From the NCBI RefSeq assembly GCF_000412635.1, contig NZ_ASTG01000020.1, positions 1 through 64,000 on the forward strand: DNA of 64,000 nt, written 5' to 3'. The DNA comes from Sphingobium bisphenolivorans. GTDB lineage: Bacteria > Pseudomonadota > Alphaproteobacteria > Sphingomonadales > Sphingomonadaceae. The notes below the pieces were generated by a model. It was given only the letters and a program-made list of their open reading frames with translations. It ran no database searches and had not been told where the DNA came from. A program made the translations under genes and the position numbers. This document shows, one piece after another, positions 1 through 7,540 of this stretch (within the stretch, counting starts at the first letter, position 1; every line of letters starts with the position of its first letter).

Positions 1-164
1 TCTCACCCAGATCGTCGCGCTATAGATCGACGAATCTGATGTGAACGCCGAAGCATTGTCACCGGCAGATCGGGCTAAAGCCGTGAACGGCAACTAGGCA
101 GCAGTGATCATTCCGGCGTGATGCGAAAGGGGGGCGCTGTCGGGCAGCCACCCTTTTGTGTTGA
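1..164. other. Intergenic edge, no gene seen
   Basis: All frames are closed by stops within a short distance and no coding sequence is visible. Near 130-156 an imperfect G/C hairpin lies just downstream of the helicase gene that ends at 165 on the minus strand. It has a short run of T on its far side when read on the minus strand and could be that gene's terminator, but two mismatches in the stem make this weak. Confidence 0.4.
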
Positions 165-2441
165 TCAGGCGGGCTGAACGAAACTGTCCATCACGCGCTT
201 GCGGCCAGCGGTTTCAAAGTCGATTTCAAGCTTGTTGCCTTCTATCTCGGCTACCGTCCCGTATCCGAACTTCTGGTGAAAGACGCGCAGCCCGACGCTC
301 ATGTCATCCCGGCCTTTGTTGCCGAGCGATACGGCAGAGGTGCGCGCCTCCACGATACGCACCGGTTCGCGGCTGAACTGGCCGCTCTGCTGCGCGCGCT
401 GCCAGCCAGGCCCCCTGCCGGAACCGCGCTGAACATTGGCGAAAGGATCGGCGCGCTCCGACCAGTTCGCCCGCCAAAGAGACGCACCGCCCGCCATGCT
501 GCTTTCCTCCTCCACATGCTCGGGCGGAAGTTCTCCGACGAACCGGGAGGGGATGGAACTTGTCCACTGACCATAAATCCGGCGGTTGGCGGCGTGCAGG
601 ACGATGCACCGCCTACGCGCCCGCGTAAGAGCCACATAGGCTAGGCGCCGCTCTTCCTCCAACGCGTTCAGGCCGCCCTCATCGATGGCGCGTTGCGAGG
701 GGAAGAGGCCTTCTTCCCAGCCTGCGAGGAACACGGTGTCGAACTCCAGCCCCTTGGCGGCGTGGATGGTCATGATGGTGACCTTCCGCTCCTCCTGCTG
801 AGCCTCATTATCCATGACGAGCGACACATGTTCGAGGAAGGCGCCGAGCGTCTCATATTCCTCCATGGCCCGGGCAAGCTCGTTGAGGTTTTCGAGGCGG
901 CCAGCGCTTTCAGCCGTTCGCTCCGCCTGGAGCATGGCGGTATAGCCGCTCTCATCAAGGATCTGGCGGGCAAGTTCAGCATGCGGGAGTTGGGCCGCGC
1001 GATCCCGCCAGCGCGCCAGGTCGCCGATAAAGGCCCCCAGGCTGCGACGCGCTTGCGGCGTCAGTTCATCGGTGTCGAGGATTCGGGCAGCGGAAAGCGT
1101 GAGGGGAATGCCCTGAGCGCGGGCCAGTCGGTGCAGCTTCTCGACCGCCTTGTCGCCGAGGCCGCGTTTGGGAACATTGACGATACGTTCGAATGCGAGA
1201 TCGTCAGCAGGCTGATTGACCAGACGTAGATAGGCCAGGGCGTCGCGAATTTCGGCCCGCTCGTAGAAACGGAAGCCGCCAACGATCCGGTAGGGCATGC
1301 CGATCTGGATGAACCGATCTTCGAACTCGCGGGTCTGGTGCTGCGCGCGCACGAGAATGGCGACCTCATCCAGCGACTGCCCGCTGCGTTCGACCGCCTC
1401 GATTTCCTCACCGACCCTGCGAGCTTCCTCCGGTCCATCCCAGACGCCGATGATGCGAACTTTTTCGCCGACGTCGATGTCGGTCCAGAGCGTCTTGCCG
1501 AGGCGGTTGCCATTTTCCGCGATCACGCCGGAAGCTGCGCCGAGGATGTGAGGCGTCGATCGATAATTTTGCTCGAGGCGCACGATCTTGGCGCCGGGAA
1601 AGTCCTTCTCGAACCGCAGGATATTGGCGACTTCCGCTCCGCGCCAAGAATAGATGGACTGGTCGTCGTCGCCCACGCAGCAGATATTCTTGCGCTGCTG
1701 GGCCAGCAGCCGCAGCCAAAGATACTGGCTGCTGTTGGTGTCCTGATATTCGTCCACCATGATGTAGCGGAACCGTTGCTGGTAGCTTTCCAGGACATCC
1801 CGATGCCGCTTCAATATCGTGAGAATATGCAGCAGCAAGTCGCCGAAGTCGCACGCATTTACATCACGTAGACGGGCTTGATAGGCAGAGTAGAGCTTCT
1901 GTCCGCGTCCATTGGCATAGCCTTCGCTCTCGCCCGCGCCGACCTCCTCGGGCGTGAGACCCTTATTCTTCCACTGGTCGATCAGGCCGGCAAGTTGGCG
2001 CGCCGGCCAGCGCTTCTCATCGATGCCCTCGGCCTGGATAAGTTGCTTCAGAAGGCGAAGCTGATCGTCCGTGTCGAGGATGGTGAAATTCGATTGCAAG
2101 CCGACCAGTTCGGAATGACGCCGCAGCATCTTGGCCGCAATAGCGTGGAAGGTGCCGAGCCAGGGCATCCCCTCGACCGCCGACCCGATCATGCGCCCGA
2201 CGCGCTCGCGCATTTCCCGGGCCGCCTTGTTGGTGAAGGTAACGGCGAGAATTTCGGATGGATAGGCCCGGCGCGTGGCGACCAGATGAGCGAGCCGCGC
2301 AGTCAGAGCGGCGGTCTTGCCCGTTCCCGCGCCGGCAAGAACCAGCACCGGACCTTCGGTCGTCAGCACGGCCTCCCGTTGAGGCTCATTCAAGCCTTGA
2401 AGATATGCGGGATCGTTGGGCGAAGGAGCAGGCAGGGTCAT
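165..2441 (-). CDS. uvrD: UvrD/PcrA-type ATP-dependent DNA helicase
   Basis: Superfamily 1A 3'-5' DNA helicase, expected to act in nucleotide excision and mismatch repair and in clearing blocked replication or transcription complexes. Visible motifs in order: Walker A GAGTGKT (about residues 37-43), motif II VDEYQDTN, motif III GDDDQSIYSWRGA, motif IV LEQNYRS, motif V TIHAAKGLEFD and motif VI VALTRARRR. The C-terminal 45 residues (VFHQKFGYGTV region) match the Tudor-like tail that binds RNA polymerase in PcrA/UvrD. The start at 2441 (MTLPAP) gives 758 residues, normal for the family; an in-frame ATG at 2531 would add 30 low-complexity residues and is less likely. uvrD and pcrA cannot be told apart here. 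Confidence 0.93.
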   Translation of the reverse strand: MTLPAPSPNDPAYLQGLNEPQREAVLTTEGPVLVLAGAGTGKTAALTARLAHLVATRRAYPSEILAVTFTNKAAREMRERVGRMIGSAVEGMPWLGTFHAIAAKMLRRHSELVGLQSNFTILDTDDQLRLLKQLIQAEGIDEKRWPARQLAGLIDQWKNKGLTPEEVGAGESEGYANGRGQKLYSAYQARLRDVNACDFGDLLLHILTILKRHRDVLESYQQRFRYIMVDEYQDTNSSQYLWLRLLAQQRKNICCVGDDDQSIYSWRGAEVANILRFEKDFPGAKIVRLEQNYRSTPHILGAASGVIAENGNRLGKTLWTDIDVGEKVRIIGVWDGPEEARRVGEEIEAVERSGQSLDEVAILVRAQHQTREFEDRFIQIGMPYRIVGGFRFYERAEIRDALAYLRLVNQPADDLAFERIVNVPKRGLGDKAVEKLHRLARAQGIPLTLSAARILDTDELTPQARRSLGAFIGDLARWRDRAAQLPHAELARQILDESGYTAMLQAERTAESAGRLENLNELARAMEEYETLGAFLEHVSLVMDNEAQQEERKVTIMTIHAAKGLEFDTVFLAGWEEGLFPSQRAIDEGGLNALEEERRLAYVALTRARRRCIVLHAANRRIYGQWTSSIPSRFVGELPPEHVEEESSMAGGASLWRANWSERADPFANVQRGSGRGPGWQRAQQSGQFSREPVRIVEARTSAVSLGNKGRDDMSVGLRVFHQKFGYGTVAEIEGNKLEIDFETAGRKRVMDSFVQPA

Positions 2442-2536
2442 GAGCCAACAACTAGGAAGCGGAGGAGCGGGGAGCAAGGGCGGTGCGCTTTGAGCCCGCC
2501 AGTCTATGAGAACAAAAAGCGAATGACGCAAGGCGC

Positions 2537-2565
2537 AACATCGAGGGGCAAGTTGCTCCGATGTT
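2537..2565. repeat. Strong hairpin between uvrD and secreted-protein gene
   Basis: Left arm AACATC at 2537-2542 pairs with GATGTT at 2560-2565, and an inner arm GGGGCAA at 2545-2551 pairs with TTGCTCC at 2553-2559 (one G-U pair), leaving a one-base loop and a two-base bulge. It lies between two divergent genes, so it is more likely a regulatory or REP-type structure than a terminator. Function unknown. Confidence 0.4.
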
Positions 2566-2687
2566 CGTCATCAACTGGTGGCTCACCTGCCACGGTTCGT
2601 CGCCGTTCTTGGAACGCTCGCGTCACGGCTCCGGTTCTTCATCCGCCTATGCGGCAGAACGGGGCGAAAAAGGAAAGGATGTTCTCC

Positions 2688-3143
2688 ATGAGATCAATCA
2701 TGTTGGCAGGCGCCGCCATGTTGGCTTTCACCACAGGTGCCGTAGGATCGGCCCAAGCACAGCAGACGCCGCCCGCGGGGACCCCGATGAACGATCAGTC
2801 GGCGACGCCCGCAACGCCCGCGACACCCGCTGACCCGGGAATGCCTGGTGCCGGTGCTACGCCTGCCACTCCTGCTACACCGGCAACGCCGCCGGCTGGT
2901 GCGGACCCCAATGCCGGGCAGCCGACGGGTGCAGTTCCCGCCGACACAGGGATGCAGCCTGCTCCGGCCGATGCTCCGCGGGATGCAGCGGCACCGGTTG
3001 GAAGTTCTGCCAATCCGGTCACAGTCGGCGGCAATATGACTCCGCCGCCCACAGAGAAGAAGGATTATCCTCTTTGCAGCAGAACCGTTCAGGACAGCTG
3101 CATCAATCCGGGAGAAGCGCGGAAGGCTCGCAAGCGCCGCTGA
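2688..3143 (+). CDS. Secreted Pro/Ala/Thr-rich protein, function unknown
   Basis: Protein of 151 residues. Residues 1-24 form a Sec signal peptide (MRSIML, a hydrophobic core, and AQA just before QQTPP). The middle, about residues 26-110, is a low-complexity stretch of Pro, Ala, Thr and Gly with ATPATPA-type repeats. The C-terminus carries a compact segment around YPLCSRTVQDSC with two cysteines, which could form a disulfide in the periplasm, and then a basic tail. The start at 2688 is chosen because AAGGAAAGG sits about nine bases upstream; an ATG at 2679 is too close to that ribosome site. The last 41 bases overlap the end of the convergent regulator gene. Similar proteins occur in sphingomonads (from memory), without known function. 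Confidence 0.75.
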   Translation: MRSIMLAGAAMLAFTTGAVGSAQAQQTPPAGTPMNDQSATPATPATPADPGMPGAGATPATPATPATPPAGADPNAGQPTGAVPADTGMQPAPADAPRDAAAPVGSSANPVTVGGNMTPPPTEKKDYPLCSRTVQDSCINPGEARKARKRR

Positions 3144-3579
3144 CAGCCGGGGCGGGGCTGGACAATGTGGCGATGATCGCCGCGAGCCCAGCCCGGTCAC
3201 GACTGGCGTCCGCCAGACTGTGCTGATCGAGGACAGCCAGGAAGGCGCTGGTTGCGGCGCGCAATATGCCGGATAGGCCGCAGGCCGGGCGGAGTGCGCA
3301 GGACCCGCAGTCCGCCATGTTCATATCGGGTTCGGTATGGCGGATGACTTCGCCCAGGGTGATCGCCTCGGCTGGGCGGGCGAGGGTGAAGCCGCCCCCC
3401 CGACCTCGCTGGGTGTCGAGGTAGCCACCCTGGCCGAGGTGATGCACCACTTTCATCAAATGGTTGCGGGACAGATCGTAGCTGTCGGCGATCTCGCCGA
3501 TGGTGGCGCGACCGGTCGGAGCCACTGCGAGATGGATCAGGACGCGCAGGGCGTAGTCGGTATGGCGGGTCAATTGCAT
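3103..3579 (-). CDS. nsrR: Rrf2-family regulator, NsrR-like nitric-oxide sensor
   Basis: 158-residue winged-helix regulator of the Rrf2 family. The N-terminus MQLTRHTDYALRVL and the helix-turn-helix around residues 26-60 are typical of NsrR. Three cysteines in the pattern C91-x2-C94-x5-C100 would bind an Fe-S cluster, the nitric-oxide-sensitive switch in known NsrR proteins. It is divergent from a globin gene, and a palindrome resembling the NsrR operator (3614-3638) lies between them, so it probably represses the globin and itself until NO appears. The ATG at 3579 is preferred over a TTG at 3615, which would lie inside the palindrome. The 3' end overlaps the convergent secreted-protein gene by 41 bases. 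The NsrR identity is inferred; IscR is less likely given the neighbour. Confidence 0.82.
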   Translation of the reverse strand: MQLTRHTDYALRVLIHLAVAPTGRATIGEIADSYDLSRNHLMKVVHHLGQGGYLDTQRGRGGGFTLARPAEAITLGEVIRHTEPDMNMADCGSCALRPACGLSGILRAATSAFLAVLDQHSLADASRDRAGLAAIIATLSSPAPAVSGACEPSALLPD

Positions 3580-3613
3580 GAAGGTTTCTGCTAGAAGGAG
3601 CGCATACTTTTTC

Positions 3614-3638
3614 AAAGATGCATTCCCTTTACATCTTT
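3614..3638. promoter_or_regulatory. NsrR-like operator palindrome
   Basis: Perfect 7-bp inverted repeat AAAGATG (3614-3620) and CATCTTT (3632-3638) with an 11-base spacer. It can also be read as 11-1-11 half-sites beginning AAGATG, which resembles the NsrR consensus (AAGATGC-type halves). It overlaps the predicted -35 element of the globin promoter, fitting repression. Confidence 0.7.
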
Positions 3639-3656
3639 AAAAAAGACCCGTAAATG
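3628..3656 (+). promoter_or_regulatory. Sigma-70-type promoter of the globin gene
   Basis: TTTACA at 3628-3633 and TAAATG at 3651-3656 are separated by 17 bases. The -35 hexamer lies inside the NsrR-like palindrome. The globin start codon is at 3695, behind an AGAGGGG ribosome site. Confidence 0.55.
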
Positions 3657-3694
3657 CTCCCCTACCGAGTCTTTTCCAAGAGGGGTGCTTTCCC

Positions 3695-4144
3695 ATGAAC
3701 CAGCTGACCGCCGAAACCATCGCCATCGTCAAGGCCACCGCGCCCGCGCTGCGCAGCCATGGCGTGGAGATCACGACGGCGATGTACGCCCGGCTGTTCC
3801 AGGACGCGTCGATCAAGGACATGTTCGATCAGGCCGCGCAGGAAAGCGGTGAGCAGCCCAAGCGGCTGGCGGCGGCGATCCTTGGCTATGCGGAGAATAT
3901 CGACAAATTGCAGGCGCTGGACGGCGCGGTGGCGCGCATGGTGCAGCGGCATGTCGAGACGGGCGTGAAGGCCGAGCATTACCCCAAGGTCGCCGAAGCG
4001 CTGCTGCCCGCGATCCGCGATGTGCTGGGCGAGGAAGTCGCGACCGACGCGGTGCTCAACGCCTGGGGGCAGGCTTACTGGTTCCTTGCCAACATATTGA
4101 TCGGCAAGGAATCGCAGGCTTATGAGGATGCCGAAGCGGCCTGA
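3695..4144 (+). CDS. Single-domain globin (Hmp globin-domain type)
   Basis: 149-residue haemoglobin-fold protein resembling the N-terminal domain of flavohaemoglobin Hmp (nitric oxide dioxygenase), without the FAD/NAD reductase domains. Recognisable elements are LTAETIAIVKATAP at the start, the B-helix MYARLF with its tyrosine, and the proximal-histidine helix around KAEHYPKVAEALL. It probably binds NO or O2 and detoxifies NO, using electrons from a separate reductase. The neighbouring NsrR-like regulator and the palindrome over its promoter support a role in the nitrosative stress response. The start follows AGAGGGG at the usual distance. The gene ends three bases before the convergent rsmD gene. 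Confidence 0.85.
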   Translation: MNQLTAETIAIVKATAPALRSHGVEITTAMYARLFQDASIKDMFDQAAQESGEQPKRLAAAILGYAENIDKLQALDGAVARMVQRHVETGVKAEHYPKVAEALLPAIRDVLGEEVATDAVLNAWGQAYWFLANILIGKESQAYEDAEAA

Positions 4145-4147
4145 GCC

Positions 4148-4687
4148 TCAGCCCTCTGCTCTGAGCAGGGTTAGACGGGCTTTGCCGACGTCGCGGGTGG
4201 CGTCGACGGTGAAGCCCTTGACCTCCACATCTTCGCGCCTGTCCGTCTCGATGCTGATCCAGGTCGCCGACGTGGTCCAGCCGAGGCGGCTCAGCTTGTC
4301 GAGGGCGACCGCGCCAGCGCCCGTCTGATAGGGCGGGTCCATGAAGATGAGGTCCAGCGGCTTTGACGCGGGGCCGAGCGAAAGGACGCTGCTCTGGCGA
4401 ATGTCGGGGCGCAGCCCAAGCCTGTCCCCATTGGCGCGGATCGCGTCGGCGGCGGCGCGATCCTGCTCAACGAAGATGCAGCTTGCCGCGCCGCGCGACA
4501 GGGCTTCGAAACCGAGCGCGCCGGACCCGGCGAAAAAGTCGCCGACAGCCAGCCCCTCGAACGAGCCGATGCGGCTGAGCAGCATCGAGAAGAGGGTTTC
4601 GCGCGTGCGGTCGGCGGTGGGGCGCGTGGCGTCGCCCTTGGGAGCGGTCAGCGGGCGGCCCCGCCACTGGCCTGAAATGATTCTCAT
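4148..4687 (-). CDS. rsmD: 16S rRNA (guanine966-N2)-methyltransferase RsmD
   Basis: 179-residue SAM-dependent methyltransferase that modifies G966 of 16S rRNA in the small ribosomal subunit. Evidence: the N-terminal RIISGQWRGRPL segment typical of RsmD, the SAM-binding motif DFFAGSGALGFEALSRGA, and the catalytic motif IV MDPPYQTG. Length is normal. It starts seven bases after the stop of the upstream pseudouridine synthase gene, so the two rRNA-modifying enzymes very likely form one transcript. Confidence 0.95.
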   Translation of the reverse strand: MRIISGQWRGRPLTAPKGDATRPTADRTRETLFSMLLSRIGSFEGLAVGDFFAGSGALGFEALSRGAASCIFVEQDRAAADAIRANGDRLGLRPDIRQSSVLSLGPASKPLDLIFMDPPYQTGAGAVALDKLSRLGWTTSATWISIETDRREDVEVKGFTVDATRDVGKARLTLLRAEG

Positions 4688-4694
4688 GGGGCTT

Positions 4695-5609
4695 CTAGCT
4701 CTTCAGCGTCTTGAGGCTCTTGCGGAAAATGACGAGGTCGTGCTGGCGCACTTCCTCGACCGCGCCGGACGCGAGTTCGCCGAGGTGGAAGGGGCCGTAG
4801 CTGGTGCGGATCAGGCGGTTCACCTGAAGGCCCAGATGCTCCAGCACGCGGCGGACTTCGCGGTTCTTGCCCTCCGTCAGGGTCATCTCGATCCACTGGT
4901 TGCGGCCGGTGCGGCGCTCCAGATTGGCCTCGATCGGGCCATAGCGGATGCCGTCGATCTCAAGACCGTCGAACAGATCCTCAAGCTGGTTCTGGCTGAC
5001 TTGGCCAAAGGCGCGGGCGCGATAGGTGCGGGGCACGCCTGTCGAGGGCAGCTCCATCTGGCGCTTGAACTCGCCATCGGTGGTGAGGAGCAGCAGGCCC
5101 TCCGTCGTCATGTCGAGACGGCCGATCGGCATGAGGCGCGGCAGGTCGGCGGGCAGGCGGTCGTAAATGGTCGGACGGCCGCGCGGGTCGCGCTCCGTCG
5201 TCAGATAGCCGGTGGGCTTGTGGAACAGGAAGAGGCGGGCGGGCGCGGGCGCGGCGACGGGATTGCCGTCGACCGCGATGCCGTGCAGCGAGGTGAGGAG
5301 CGTCGCCGGGGTGGTGACGGGCTGCCCGTCGAGCGTGACGCGGCCTTCCTCGATCATCCGCTCGATCTCCCGGCGGGAGGCGATCCCCGCGCGGGCGAGC
5401 AGCTTGGCGATGCGCTGCGGCTCATCCTTGCCGCTCGCCGCGGCGGCGGCGCGCGCCGGATGCGGATTGGCTGGCGTGGCAGGCGCGGCCTTTTTCTTGA
5501 AGGGGGGGCGCGGAGGCCGACTTGTCGAGCCGGGACGCGATGCGCCGGGATGCCTTGGGCCGCCCGGTCCGGCCCGGCGCGGTGATCCAGGTTTTTTCGG
5601 CGGTTCCAC
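4695..5609 (-). CDS. RluB/RsuA-family pseudouridine synthase
   Basis: rRNA pseudouridine synthase of the RsuA/RluB/E/F group. After a Pro/Lys/Arg-rich N-terminal extension (about 60 residues) comes an S4 RNA-binding domain (IAKLLARAGIASRREIERMI) and then the catalytic domain with GRLDMTTEGLLLLT, whose Asp is the nucleophile. The frame stays open to 5693, but the GTG at 5609 is preceded by AAAAGGAA at correct spacing and begins MEPPKK, giving 304 residues; it is preferred over upstream ATGs without ribosome sites. RluB (23S) is the most likely target specificity, but RsuA cannot be excluded. It is transcribed with rsmD. Confidence 0.85.
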   Translation of the reverse strand: MEPPKKPGSPRRAGPGGPRHPGASRPGSTSRPPRPPFKKKAAPATPANPHPARAAAAASGKDEPQRIAKLLARAGIASRREIERMIEEGRVTLDGQPVTTPATLLTSLHGIAVDGNPVAAPAPARLFLFHKPTGYLTTERDPRGRPTIYDRLPADLPRLMPIGRLDMTTEGLLLLTTDGEFKRQMELPSTGVPRTYRARAFGQVSQNQLEDLFDGLEIDGIRYGPIEANLERRTGRNQWIEMTLTEGKNREVRRVLEHLGLQVNRLIRTSYGPFHLGELASGAVEEVRQHDLVIFRKSLKTLKS

Positions 5610-5809
5610 GGGCTGATTCCTTTTCAAGACGCTGTGACATTCCCATATCAGCATCGCCATGGATTTGACGAATGGTGCTGTCCCAACGCCCATGCGACGG
5701 CAGGGGCTGCAACCGGCGGAAGGCCCGGTGCGTTGATCGGGTGCATGGCGGAAATGGGGCGTGGCGGCAAATGTTTTTCGGGCTGGTCAAAGGGGAAACG
5801 GGATCGGGA

Positions 5810-6217
5810 ATGCGCAAGGCGATCCGCAGCGTGCTGATCGTTGAGGACGAACCGCTGGTCGCCTTCGACAATGAGCATGTGCTGGAGCAGGCCGGCTTCA
5901 CCGTCGCGGCGACGGTTGATGATTATGACCATGCGGTCGGCGTGATCGAGGATGAGCAGGTTGATCTGGTCATCGCCGACATCACCCTGCATGGCGACAA
6001 GACCGGCGTGGATGTGGCGCGCCATGCGCGGGACAAGGGATTGCCGGTGCTGTTCGTGACGGGGGCTTGCCCGCCGGATGCCGCGGAACTGGCGGTGGGA
6101 TGTCTGGCCAAGCCCTACGCGCCGCGCGATTTGTTGTCGGCGATCGATGTGGTGGAGGCGGTGCTGCGTGGAGCCGAGCCGCCGAGGTTTCCGGCTGGGC
6201 TGCATTTATTTGGGTGA
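5810..6217 (+). CDS. Stand-alone response-regulator receiver protein
   Basis: 135-residue CheY-like receiver without an output domain. It has the acidic pair in VLIVEDEPLV, the phospho-acceptor aspartate in VIADIT, the conserved threonine in FVTG and the lysine in LAKPY, so it should be phosphorylatable. Single-domain receivers of this kind in alphaproteobacteria act in phosphorelays or general stress signalling. No kinase lies next to it. The start at 5810 (MRKAIRS) is preceded by a GGGA ribosome site; an ATG at 5771 would add 13 residues. The gene is divergent from the pseudouridine synthase. Confidence 0.85.
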   Translation: MRKAIRSVLIVEDEPLVAFDNEHVLEQAGFTVAATVDDYDHAVGVIEDEQVDLVIADITLHGDKTGVDVARHARDKGLPVLFVTGACPPDAAELAVGCLAKPYAPRDLLSAIDVVEAVLRGAEPPRFPAGLHLFG

Positions 6218-6484
6218 GGGTTGGCGAGGTAGTGTTGGGCGAAGGGTGGCGACGGGACGTTGCCATCGTCCAGCTTGTGGCCCTGGCTCCTGAGCTGGGG
6301 CGCGCTTCTTCTTCTCGCGGCAGGTTTTTGATAGCGGGACCCCGGATCAAGTCCGGGGTGACGAAATGGGGATGGCCGGAATCGACCATTTTCTGTCGTA
6401 GGGTGTGGTAATTTTCACCGTGATAGCGGACATCGCCGATCGTTCTTTACGGTCCAGCAACCTCACACACCGTAGCTTTCCGCT
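6218..6484. other. Intergenic region with REP-like element
   Basis: No coding sequence is seen. It contains the first copy of the 30-bp repeat (6334-6363). Downstream of the repeat the base composition turns AT-richer into the next gene, which suggests a change of origin. Confidence 0.5.
6334..6363 (+). repeat. REP-like repeat, copy 1
   Basis: 30-bp GC-rich element (GCGGGACCCCGG...GGTGACG) with internal dyad symmetry, CCCCGGA and TCCGGGG around ATCAAG. Its exact reverse complement is at 7085-7114. The pair flanks the small membrane-protein gene. Such elements are common in alphaproteobacterial intergenic DNA. Confidence 0.85.
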
Positions 6485-6919
6485 ATGAACAAACTCAGTC
6501 AGATGTTGGTGCTGGTAAGCCTCTTGGTCTGTGCAGTGGCTCAGCCGCCTTCCTTTGCAGCATTCGGCATAGGCCTATCAATGACTTGCTTGAGCTACTG
6601 GATTGGTCGCAAATGGCCTGATCCTAAGCCAACATTTATGGCGGTTATTTCTCGACCCGACGCGAAAACACTATCTAAGGAACGGCTTTTAACCGCCTTG
6701 GCTGCCGGGGCGATGATCATAGGCGGCATATTATGTCATTTCTTTTTGCCGCTAATTCTCCCCGTTACCATTTGGACCCTTTTTTGGCCTCCTATGGGCG
6801 ACCATATCATCGGGCAAGGCGTGGGAGCTCTCATTTTCGGATGGATCGCTGCGCCTAAGTATGTTGCAGAGCACAATTCGTGGCTGGCAAAAATGGGCAG
6901 CAACTTTCACCGTAACTGA
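6485..6919 (+). CDS. Small multi-span membrane protein, unknown function
   Basis: 144-residue protein, not recognised. Hydrophobic segments near residues 7-22, 24-42, 68-100 and 108-125 predict three or four membrane spans; the first could be a signal anchor. Lys/Arg-rich loops lie between them. Codon use is clearly AT-richer than in neighbouring genes (many TTT, ATT and CTA codons), unlike the strongly GC-biased surroundings. The gene is bracketed by an exact 30-bp inverted repeat. Together these suggest a recently acquired gene, although repeats of this family also occur by themselves. No ribosome site is obvious upstream of the ATG. Confidence 0.55.
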   Translation: MNKLSQMLVLVSLLVCAVAQPPSFAAFGIGLSMTCLSYWIGRKWPDPKPTFMAVISRPDAKTLSKERLLTALAAGAMIIGGILCHFFLPLILPVTIWTLFWPPMGDHIIGQGVGALIFGWIAAPKYVAEHNSWLAKMGSNFHRN

Positions 6920-7084
6920 ACTGTCCGCTTATGCACTTATCTGTCGAAACGCCGCCCTCCCGTAAACCACCCGCCATCGTCGTTCCCAGCCCCGGAACCA
7001 CGCTGCGCCGCCGGTAACCTGCTGGTCCGGTTCAAGATTGAAAAGCCGCCCAGCGGCAGGCGACCAGAAGCGGACCTAACCAAC

Positions 7085-7114
7085 CGTCACCCCGGACTTG
7101 ATCCGGGGTCCCGC
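7085..7114 (-). repeat. REP-like repeat, copy 2 (inverted)
   Basis: Exact reverse complement of 6334-6363 over all 30 bases. It also faces the diverged copy at 7147-7176, giving a paired REP arrangement. Confidence 0.85.
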
Positions 7115-7146
7115 TTCTTCACCGCCGCAGCTGTGTTCAGAGAACA

Positions 7147-7176
7147 GTGGGACCCCGGCTCAAGGGCGGGGTGACG
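7147..7176 (+). repeat. REP-like repeat, diverged copy 3
   Basis: Matches copy 1 at 26 of 30 positions by eye, in the same orientation as copy 1. It forms an inverted pair with copy 2 across a 32-base spacer. Confidence 0.7.
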
Positions 7177-7447
7177 ACTGTCGGAATGACGGGAAACCAC
7201 CCCTTTCTAATAGCGCGGGAAACCATATCCTAGCCTTGCGTCCGTAACTGGATCCCCGGCAAGGCTGGCGGTGGGTGACAAGTTTTTCCGCCTTTTACCC
7301 AAACCGACACTGCTTCTCGCTCGGAGAGCGGAGGCAGAGTCTTGCTGAGCGCAGCGGGTTTGGGCGGAGGTCGACGAGGGTGGCGGAGCTGGGCCGCGAT
7401 CAGGCAGCGTCGCCCTCACCCTTCCGCCGTGCTTCGCGCGGCTCCCT

Positions 7448-7470
7448 CCCTCTCCCGCAAGGGGAGAGGG
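7448..7470. repeat. Intergenic hairpin repeat CCCTCTCCC family, copy 1
   Basis: CCCTCTCCC (7448-7456), loop GCAA, then GGGGAGAGGG (7461-7470). Preceded by CCCTCACCC at about 7412. The same arrangement occurs at 37484-37505, so this is a dispersed intergenic element. Confidence 0.65.
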
Positions 7471-7540
7471 AAAGTTGCGCAGCCGCTCAGCGTGCCGTGC
7501 TCCTGCTTTTGCGGAAACATGGCTTGGCAAAGGGCACTGA

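Larger units (their letters stand above)
6920..7540. other. Repeat-rich intergenic region without a gene
   Basis: 621 bases with no convincing coding sequence on either strand. It holds two REP-like elements facing each other (7085-7114 and 7147-7176) and, further on, a longer low-complexity intergenic repeat ending in the hairpin 7448-7470. It probably arose by accumulation of repeats next to the suspected acquired gene. Confidence 0.6.

Noticed and set aside
1878..2687. Frame extending the secreted-protein gene upstream by about 800 bases
   Set aside because: It runs antisense through uvrD and lacks protein-like character; the real start is at 2688 with a ribosome site.
2442..2687. SOS (LexA) box upstream of uvrD
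   Set aside because: No GTTC-N7-GTTC pattern can be found.
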